From: Poa pratensis
Lineage: Eukaryota; Streptophyta; Magnoliopsida; Poales; Poaceae
Assembly: GCA_947311845.1 (NCBI GenBank)
Contig: CAMZMU010000027.1
Location: 77,166,825 to 77,230,824, forward strand
Reading direction: 5' to 3'
DNA length: 64,000 nt
Shown: positions 56,849 through 64,000 of the stretch, piece by piece
How positions within the stretch are numbered: position 1 is the stretch's first letter
How the letters are laid out: every line of letters starts with the position of its first letter
Translations under genes and position numbers: made by a program
Notes under the pieces: generated by a model
What the model saw: the letters and a program-made list of their open reading frames with translations, nothing else
The model's database searches: none
What the model was told of the DNA's origin: nothing

Positions 56849-57209
56849 AGGTAGTTACCGTCAAACAAGAAGAGGAACAAAAAACAAAATGAAAGCATTG
56901 TAGTTACCTAGCCAAGGTTTTTCATGCAGGTAGCTCTTAGGACACCTTCAGACAGGTCGACAGGAAGACCTTATTACATGAAAGGGCAGTTAGCCACAGA
57001 TAATAACCGAAGAAGTTTTTTGGAAGCCGCCGATGTAGAACAAGTAGACCACCTATTCTCAGACGACATCCTGGGAAGGATATGCTTCGTGGCACACTCC
57101 AGGTACCCCGCTGCCATGAGGAATACCTCGACCAAAGTTCATTTGTTTATCTGAATTTTTTCAGAAAACTGTAACAATAACTTCTTTATGATTCTGTAGC
57201 AGAAAAGGA

Positions 57210-57410
57210 GAGAGGATTAACGAGCGTTCTTATAGTACATGGCGGAAATAAGGACATTAAGATACTTTGGCGTGTTATCCCTCGAGCAACGTCTTGGGAG
57301 GAGCAGGGAATTTACTTTGGACAGACACACCATTACCATCATGTTCAGAACAGAACTGATAGCACCTCGTGCCAGGCACTTCCCAATGCCATCTCCTGCC
57401 AACTGAAATA
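57210..57410 (-). other. Possible captured exon (minus strand), unrecognised
   Basis: After TTTCAG (acceptor-like, ~57405), the minus strand is open for 60 codons (LAGDGIGKCLARGAISSVLN) and ends near 57217. Amino acid composition looks coding, but no domain is recognised. It may belong with the fragment at 56586 as captured pieces of one gene. Confidence 0.3.
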
Positions 57411-57676
57411 CTGATTATTAGTCAGTGGAGAAAATCCAAAATGTATGTGTCCCTGGATCGAATAATAAGTAGGTGCGTACATATCTCTACATCAGCTTCC
57501 TGGTTCATACATGAAAACTGTATCTTGTCCTCCAACCCTGCATGAACTTGAACGACTATAATGGGAACAAAATTGTCAGATTATTTTCAAGTATTTCAAT
57601 CATTTCAGAGCAAATATGCATGACTAAAATGTGAGTTACCTATAAGTAGACCATCTGGTAGGTACTCTTCCAATGT

Positions 57677-58530
57677 ATGCATGAGATCAGCTGTCGTCGA
57701 CGCGCCCACAAGCACATGAAATTCAGAATTTCAGACTGTCAAACGCAATATACAGACCTTTACTTCCCAAATTCAGAGCATGGACGGACAGGATGGCGGT
57801 GTGCTTGCGTCGGGGGGTGGAGGGAGGAGAGCAGAGACGGCGACGAGCGTGGGGCCCATGGCCGGAGTGAGGCGCGAGCGGCGAGCGGCGGAGACACCGG
57901 GAGGAGGGACACGGGCAAAGGCGGACAGAGAGATTGGGATCAGCGGCGCGGCTGCGAGCAGGCCGACGCGCAACATACCACCGCCGACGTGTGTGGCACC
58001 CGCAGGTGTGACCGCAGCAGCGTCGCAGTGCGCACGGAGGAGTGGCGACACGGTGGAAGGCCGCGCGCGACTGAGTTGAGGCAGCCGAGTGGAAGGAGGA
58101 GAACAGCGGCGAGGGCGGGCGCGCGGCCCGCGACCGGGGTCGTGGGTGCGTGTGCTACAACTGCTGCCTCGCTGTTTTCATTCTTTCTCCTCTTCCAGTC
58201 GTGGGTGCGGGATGGCTAGTTCACTCGTCGCGCGAGGGTATCAGATTGGGACGACTTACCACGGAACACCACGAACACGTACCATCACTACAAGCTGCGC
58301 TTCTCGACTGCTAGGGCGCCGCCGCGAGGGCGCGAGCAGGGCCACGAGGTCCCGGGGAGAACGCGCTGCGCGTGGAGAAGAGGAAGAGGACGACCGCTCC
58401 CACCGGACCAGCACCGCGGTCCGTAGAGGAGGACGCCATTGCCGGCGCTGTCGGGCCTAGCTGATCCAGGATTCGGCTGCGAACGCCGTCCAAGCCCCTG
58501 TCTGGTCAGAGGTCATCGCCACCGGATCTA
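57677..58530. other. GC-rich block without recognisable gene
   Basis: Frames are open on several strands (Gly/Arg/Ala-rich), as expected from high GC. There is no domain, no convincing start and no partner exons. It may be a captured first exon or a promoter island. Confidence 0.3.
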
Positions 58531-58989
58531 GCGATGCGACGGGATAAGAAGTATCCCAATGGGTGTCCCCAAACCTCCCAGCACGGCCTCCTTCTGGTCG
58601 GAGGTTGGGAAGTCGGATTGGAGCTCATGGTGGAAGGTTTGGGGAATCAAATCGCCACCAGATCGCCTTGGGGAGCTCGTGCGGGAGAAGAGAGAAGATG
58701 CCTAGGTACTGTGATTCAATTTCGAACTAACTAAGGGACTAAAGTGTAAACTGGTTGACCAAACGTTAGAGGACGAACTGCGGGTTGATTTTCAGAAACG
58801 TCAGGGACTAAATTGAAAGGCACCCCGAAAAATGGTCATCTCCACTAATATTAAAAGACAGAGTCTGTCAGATCCGGAGGATCTGAACCGTCCATTAGGG
58901 CCGAATCAACGTCTCAGATTGTCCGGATGTTGTATGATGTGCTTCTACTTTTACCAAAAAAAGAGTAGCAACCGGTCCACGCTCCCCAC

Positions 58990-59762
58990 CCACGACCCCC
59001 ACTCTACTCCATCGCGCAGTTGGACTCTCCTCTCTCTCTCCAACGCCGCCGCCCCTCAATCTCCATCGCGCCGCCGGACACTCCACTCACCAAACCTCAC
59101 CCAGGCGCCGCTGCGGTTCCCGAACCGCCGCCCACCCACGCCTCGCTGATCTGTGATCTCTCTCCCCGCCCGAAGAGCCAGCCTTCATCGCAAGCCTCCT
59201 GCAGACGTCCTCTCCATCACGCGAGCCTTACGGCCGGCTGCCGCCGTCTCCGCGCCCCGCACTCTCCGCCGCACCGCTGTTCCTATCAGCCGCCCCGCCG
59301 ACCGCCGCAGCCTACACGCGTTTGTCCACGACGCTGCCACTGCCAGGAGCCCAGGTCCACGGACACGCCGCCGCCGCACCGCCCACCGGAGGATGCCGCA
59401 GCCCTTGCCTCCACGCCGTCGCCGTCGCCTGCCCTTGGCCCGTCGCGTGTTCCCGGACGCCGCAACCCTATCCGGCGTGAGGACGCTGCGGCCCCTTCGC
59501 CCGTCACCGCTGCCATGCCTCCACGTCGCGTGTCCCCGGACGCCGCCGCCATGTCCAGCGTGAGGATGCTGCGGCCCTGCCCTTCGTGAAGACGCTCCCG
59601 CCTAGCCCTTCGTGAGGACGCCGCTTCCACGCCTCCGTCCAGGCCCCACGTTGCCGTGTTCCAGCCAGAACGCCTCTGCCCGTCACGGCCGCCCTGCCAA
59701 TAGTGAGGACGCTTCCTCCCGTCACCTACACCCAGCTCGACGCGGAAATTCGACAACAGGTA
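58990..59762 (+). other. Pro-rich GC block, captured exon candidate
   Basis: The plus strand is open for 189 codons (59020-59589), Pro/Arg/Ala-rich with no domain. GTGAGGACGCTGCGG-like motifs repeat near 59477, 59559, 59612 and 59702. It ends at CGACAACAG|GTACCTG, a possible splice donor. It may be a captured 5' exon; low complexity makes the frame unreliable. Confidence 0.35.
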
Positions 59763-59769
59763 CCTGAAT

Positions 59770-62160
59770 TGTATTATCTCAACAGGTGCGTATTTGTTGC
59801 AATTCTGCAATTTTTAACCACAATGTAGATAAGTGATTGCTTCAGATTGGAAAACAGGCAATTAAGAATGAAATGGTCCCTAGATTATGGCGTGATGTAC
59901 AAGGCTGTAGTGCTCGATAGGGAGGCTGCTTAGGTTGTGTGCTATTGATGTGCTCCCATGCTTCATATCGTTCCCTGGAATCCATTGTTATAAGTTAGTT
60001 TAGAACGACAACTGCAGATCGAACACCGATTTGTCCTGATGAATTTCGTGTGTGTTCAACAAATGAGCTTTTGTTGACTTCACTTTTTATGTATAGTTGT
60101 GTTTGCGTATGCTTGCGTTCGGATGCCTTGTGGACCTCAAGTGTTATCCTAAATTGTGATGGAAACTTAAAAGACAAATTGATGTTTCTAAGCCTTATTG
60201 TTTGGTCATGACGTAGGGTATGTGGACAAAGCGCAAACTAGCATAATAGGAGTTTGGAAGAGTTGAGCGTTTCCAAAATTGTGTTGTGTTGCTGCTTCTG
60301 TAGTATGTATCTTTTTTAAGTAGTAGAGACCTGGTGACCTTAAATCGAGATTTATTTTCTATCTATGTGTGCAACTGCTGGATGCGTGTATTAACGTGCT
60401 TGTTTACACCACAGTTGTTCAGTTGAACAATTGATAATGTTAAAGTGGTTAATGCTTCAAACTGAAAAAAGTTGTCTCTTCTCACGGTCACCATGCTGAT
60501 GGACTATGTATTTACCTGTTGGATACTTATTTCACTGGATAAGGTCTTTGGTTCATACACGGCTATCAGCTAGCACCCATTTTATGCAATGGTGTATGGT
60601 TTTATACCATCTTTTAAATGTTATCTTGGCATATTGATCAGCTGGCCATGTTCGTCGTATCGATTCTTTGGTCATTGACACAAGCATGGCATTATAAATT
60701 CAGAAATGGCTTTTCTCACAACCTTAAATTCCATCTGATCTAGATATACTACTGTGTTGTCAGGTACAATGCGTGTATCCTCATGTTTCACTTTAGCAAG
60801 CAAATTAATATGTTACCTAAATACTCATACTATGTGTCCTTTTTTTTCTTGGAAGGCAGAACCAGAATGATGGGACCTGTAGTGAAGTTTCTACTTATTA
60901 CTGCCACTGTAATCTTGATCTTTACTACAGAGAAGCATGTGATTTATCTGTACTGTTCACCAATGCATCAATAGAATTGTAAATTTGAGTTCCTGATAGT
61001 ATTGTTTACCTCATGTAAAGATTTTTTATAGAGCAAAAAAATCAGTGATGTGAATGGTTTATCTTATATACATGTGTTATTTCTAAATAGGCTGTGTTAT
61101 TAGTGGAGATTTGAGTTTGCCCAAACCAGTTACCATGACTCATCACATGATTATTTCTTCCTTCTGTACTTTTTGAATGGCTATAATATTTCCCCATGAT
61201 TATTTTCAGATTATTTAAAATGGGTTGAGATCAAGAGTTCAAGACCTGAAGCTAAATATTTCTTCAGGACTATGATCTGTCGCAATGTCCATGTAAGATT
61301 GGGAATCAGGTAGCAAGGGTGTTGCTTTTATCATTCCCTTTTTCCTAATTCAGTCTCTGCAGGATTGACATAGATGTTGGAGCATTACAGGGATGTTGTA
61401 GAAAATTTAGGGGATAGCTACTTGTGGAAAGCACCATGGATAATATACCCAGATTTAACCATAATCTGGGTCATTGCCATGTGGAAGATGATGCACAATT
61501 ACTAGTATTTGAAGGTGGTGTTATAAATATGTTCTGTCTGGACTGATTTTCATGTGTCCTTTTTTCTATTGATTATCCTTTCTTTCAGACTGGCTTGCTT
61601 TCTAAATCAGATGGAATTCGTAAAGATTGGCCTATGGGATTTCAGAAATTTCTTGATGTAAGACACAACTCCACCAGATGCCTTTTCATTTGGTGAGGAA
61701 GACCTTTCAAGTAGCTTATGAGCCTTTTTTCATGTATTTTTGCAACCGGCTTTTTTTCATCTATAGAAGTTTGTCACATATTATTTAGAAATGGGTTGCT
61801 CAACATCTTAGGGCATGATGTCTTGTAAATCATCATGAAGGAATATAGTTATATTTATTTGCGTCATTTCTTACTCTGAAACCTTTTTTTATTCATGAAG
61901 GGATATGTTTCATTTTACTAGATGGGAATGGATCCTGTAGTATCTTATTTTTGTGCGTCATCACTCAGAGCTAGCCTTTTTGGTAGGTGTAGAGGTACGG
62001 TGCAATGCAGGAATGATTAAGAGGATTTTGTTTCCTTGTACTAGAGTCTAGAGAGGAAGGGATAATGCCGTTCTTGTGACACTGTAATATTTTTCCACAC
62101 AGAGATCAAAAACTGAAACCTTTGAATGCATTGCATGATCTTGCGTCACTGAAATATGTA
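59770..62160. other. AT-rich stretch inside Helitron E, no gene seen
   Basis: No ORF longer than ~60 codons, no repeat boundary and no RNA gene was seen. It is intron-like in composition, with TTTTTTCTTGGAAGGCAG near 60840 resembling a 3' splice site. Confidence 0.45.
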
Positions 62161-62165
62161 TATTT

Positions 62166-62213
62166 TTGTGCATTAGTCAATACGTGCTTGTGCACGTGCA
62201 CGATTACACACAC
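62166..62213 (+). repeat. Degenerate Helitron 3'-terminator-like hairpin
   Basis: ACGTGCTTGTGCACGTGCACGATTACA resembles the true Helitron E end (shortened: CACGTGCACAATTACTAG), but CTAG is replaced by CACA. It may be an inactivated former terminator. Confidence 0.4.
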
Positions 62214-62602
62214 GACGCAAGGTATGGTAAATTTCAATTGCCTGCTAACCAGCAACCCAAGGAAGTCCCGGACCAAGTGAAAAGCTTCCTCAATTCTGCT
62301 TGGAAAGACCGGGAGCTGGCGCCTAGAGTTCAGACCTTCGTGTGGCGACTGCTACGAAGAGCTCTTCCCACAGGTATGCGTGCAGGCAGGTTCTCCACTC
62401 ACATCGACAAGGAAGGCTCTAGGTGTGGTATCGATGAAAATCAGGTACACTTGTTCTCTGTCCTTTTGCTAAAGCGGCTTGGTTTAGCCTCCCTGGTTTT
62501 TCCGAAGTGAAGTTTATGCTAACACTTAACACTCAGTTCCTGCAATCATTAAGGCTATCATGTTTTCTGGGTATCCTAATGCCTCTACTACTAATATTTA
62601 TA

Positions 62603-62683
62603 CTCCCTCCGTTCTGAATTAATTGACACAAACTTAGTATAAGTTGTACTAAATCTGCGTCAATTAATTTGGAACGCAAGGAG
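62603..62683. mobile_element. Stowaway-type MITE (Tc1/Mariner), 81 bp
   Basis: Its ends are CTCCCTCCGTTCTGAATTAA and the inverted CTCCTTGCGTTCCAAATTAA, with TA target duplications at 62601-62602 and 62684-62685. It is non-autonomous and inserted in the LINE-type fragment. Confidence 0.88.
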
Positions 62684-62828
62684 TACTTTCTTATGGTGCC
62701 TCTGGAAATCTAGGAACGGTGCTCTTTTTGGCAGGAAGCTGAATAAGCCATACCAGGTACATGCTGCAGCCAAGGCCATTCTTCAGGGAACATGCTTGGA
62801 TGATCAGACCATGTTGGCGCCATTGCAG

Positions 62829-62831
<3 letters not shown>

Positions 62832-62862
<31 letters not shown>
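62832..62862 (+). repeat. Homopolymer run C31
   Basis: Thirty-one C in a row lie within the decayed RNase H-like fragment and give a poly-proline stretch in one frame. Length is likely unreliable. Confidence 0.9.
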
Positions 62863-62864
<2 letters not shown>

Positions 62865-63782
62865 CTCTTGGCAGCCAACAGGGCACCATCCAGCCGTGTC
62901 ATACAGTACGACCTCACTTCTTTTGCAGGGCCAGTCTTCTTTGTCGATGCAGCTTGGAAGATGCAACAAGGACATCAATCAGCTCCAGCAGGAGTCGACA
63001 TTTTTATTCAGAATCCAGCAACTCCTCACTGCTAGGCCATATACATTTCAACAATAACTTTCAGTGTTACTTCAGCGCTCCAAGCTGAAGCCTTTGGAGT
63101 ACTGCTTGCTACCAAGCTTGCTGAATTACTCCACTATGAACAAGCAACCATACTTACAGATAACAAGACTATCATCTGCTGCTGCTGCAAACAAGCTCAT
63201 TGACAGTCCTGGACATCGGCAGATTGTACCTCAACTTGCAGCGATCTTTAGTAGCGCCGCCTTTAGCTCTTCTAGGATTTTTCACATTGGCAGGCAACAT
63301 AACTTCAAAGGCACACCACCAGGCTCAGTTAGCACTTCGTCTTCTCAACTCTGATGTTGCTTTCAGGTGCCTTTGTACTCCTCTGCCATCTGGAATGTGT
63401 CCAGTGCGAGCTGCTCTTTCTGATTGGCTTCCATGCCAATCAAACTTGTCTCTGTAAAATGCTCCTAAGAAGTAATAAAGTTTCCCAGTTCAAAAAAAAA
63501 TGAAGGTTCTGGCCAAACATGGTCCATCCACAATAAGTCGTGTGTTACTAGATGATATATCGTTCCCATTTTTTTGCATTTTTTTGTAAAAAACAACAAA
63601 GATATCATGATATTCACTACCATTTTATTTATCTCATGAGAAAATAAATTCTCAAGATTACACGTGTGTTTACACGTGCACAATTACTAGTCCGGGCGAA
63701 AAATCCCAAAATTTCTGAAAAAATTAAAGTTTTAAGTCTAATCGGGAACCAAAATTTTTAATTTTTGTTTTAAAAATCCGCC

Positions 63783-63836
63783 TGGTAACCGGTCGGGATT
63801 TTCCGGTTACCATAGTAACCGGTAATCCCGACCCCC
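63783..63836. repeat. GGTAACCGG/CCGGTTACC inverted repeats
   Basis: GGTAACCGGTCGGGATTTTC is followed by CCGGTTACCATAGTAACCGG and TAATCCCGACC, a set of overlapping inverted repeats just outside Helitron E. Possibly the end of a small DNA transposon; no target duplication was defined. Confidence 0.4.
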
Positions 63837-63865
63837 TCGGGAATTGTTTTCTACCGGAAACAACA

Positions 63866-64000
63866 CCTTGCCCCCAGCCCACCAGTTTTTAAATCCTCGA
63901 TTTGACATTGGTGTTTCTCATTTAGCCGTGTTTCTCATTTAGCCGGAATATTATTCAGTGAGAGGCGACGTTCCCGTCGACAGCGAGGCGCCCGTGGTGA
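63866..64000 (+). mobile_element. Au-type SINE, second copy, cut by window end
   Basis: CCCAGCCCACCAGTTTTTAAATCC aligns (shortened comparison) with the box B region at 49690. It continues TTGGTGTTTCTCATTTAG, with an internal duplication of GTGTTTCTCATTTAGCCG, and GAGGCGACGTTCCCGTCGAC. It runs off the window. Confidence 0.75.

Larger units (their letters stand above)
55757..58838 (-). mobile_element. Helitron D, 3' end at 55757; right boundary unresolved
   Basis: CTAG at 55757-55760, with A before it on the plus strand (T after CTAG on the minus), is followed by the hairpin remnant ACCCGTGCGCTGCTACGACCG. I could not find its 5' TC terminus. The interval up to Helitron E at 58839 is given as the outer limit. 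It contains a 50-bp repeat pair, a TC tract, gene-like fragments and a GC-rich block. Confidence 0.4.
62224..63350 (+). pseudogene. LINE-type fragment: reverse-transcriptase zinc-binding and RNase H-like domains
   Basis: The 62166-62510 frame contains the zf-RVT-type domain (RVQTFVWRLLRRALPTGMRA, then SRCGIDENQVHLF). After a Stowaway insertion the frame resumes FLWCLWKSRNGALFG (62690-62735). Then the RNase H-like (RVT_3) part is spread over two frames: GPVFFVDAAWKMQQGHQSAP (~62930-62990) and an ALQAEAFGVLLATKLAELL-like stretch (~63080-63140). Several shifts and a C31 run break it. Such domains occur in plant non-LTR retrotransposon ORF2 and derived genes. Here it is a decayed passenger in Helitron E. 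Confidence 0.65.
58839..63690 (+). mobile_element. Helitron E (non-autonomous, ~4.85 kb)
   Basis: The 5' end TCTCCACTAATATTAAAAG begins at 58839, preceded by A. The 3' end is a hairpin CGTGTGTTTACACG (63663-63676), then TGCACAATTACTAG ending at 63690 and followed by T. This is the A|T insertion expected for Helitrons. It contains a Pro-rich GC-rich block (58990-59760), AT-rich DNA, an internal terminator-like hairpin at ~62180 and a LINE-type fragment. No Rep/helicase. Confidence 0.7.

Noticed and set aside
59153..59810. Arg/Pro-rich ORFs on both strands
   Set aside because: Low-complexity GC-rich DNA; frames on both strands are similarly long and lack domains.
62832..62862. Poly-proline protein
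   Set aside because: It is a C31 run in a decayed RNase H-like fragment.

Overview
The window looks like nuclear DNA of a grass, most likely subfamily Pooideae. The evidence is an Au-type SINE, a Stowaway MITE with CTCCCTCCGT-type ends, a dense set of CCCGTGCGTTGCAACGGG-hairpin Helitrons, long-LTR Gypsy elements with initiator-Met-tRNA primer sites, and an intron-rich plant HECT ubiquitin ligase gene. The species cannot be fixed from the sequence. No rRNA, tRNA, CRISPR or organelle genes were seen.

Layout. (1) 1-25996 is nested Gypsy-type LTR retrotransposons. A plus-strand, gag-only element with 4.6-kb LTRs (RLG-1, 296-12070, target duplication TACAC) sits in the internal region of an older minus-strand element with a ~5.57-kb LTR (RLG-2). 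A ~6.14-kb segment covering the end of RLG-1, RLG-2 internal DNA and half of the RLG-2 LTR is tandemly duplicated (11276-17419 and 17420-23569). (2) 25997-26770 is a GC-rich decayed ORF cut by the RLG-2 LTR. (3) 27598-35387 is a plant PWWP-domain (PDP-type) gene, frameshifted in several places and split by a 6.3-kb minus-strand Copia element (28809-35131, target duplication CTTCA). (4) 36361-41976 (minus) is the main cellular gene, a 14-exon UPL3/UPL4-class HECT E3 ubiquitin ligase. All splice sites, the armadillo-like N-terminus and the catalytic cysteine are present, but three single-base deletions break the frame. (5) 42383-63690 is a Helitron cluster of at least six elements in both orientations, some nested. 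Carried fragments include OVATE-like, ankyrin and LINE reverse-transcriptase/RNase H pieces. A hAT element carrying a SINE and a 2.2-kb solo LTR lie inside one of them. A CACTA transposase fragment lies beside another. (6) A second SINE copy runs off the right end.

Working together: the only plausible expressed cellular gene is the UPL-type ligase, which would attach ubiquitin to substrates bound by its armadillo-like N-terminus. A Helitron begins ~400 bp upstream of its start codon. Everything else is mobile DNA, captured fragments or pseudogenes. One-base indels recur throughout: in UPL, in the PWWP gene, in Copia pol and between the two duplication copies. This raises the possibility that some breaks are consensus errors in a long-read assembly rather than real mutations.
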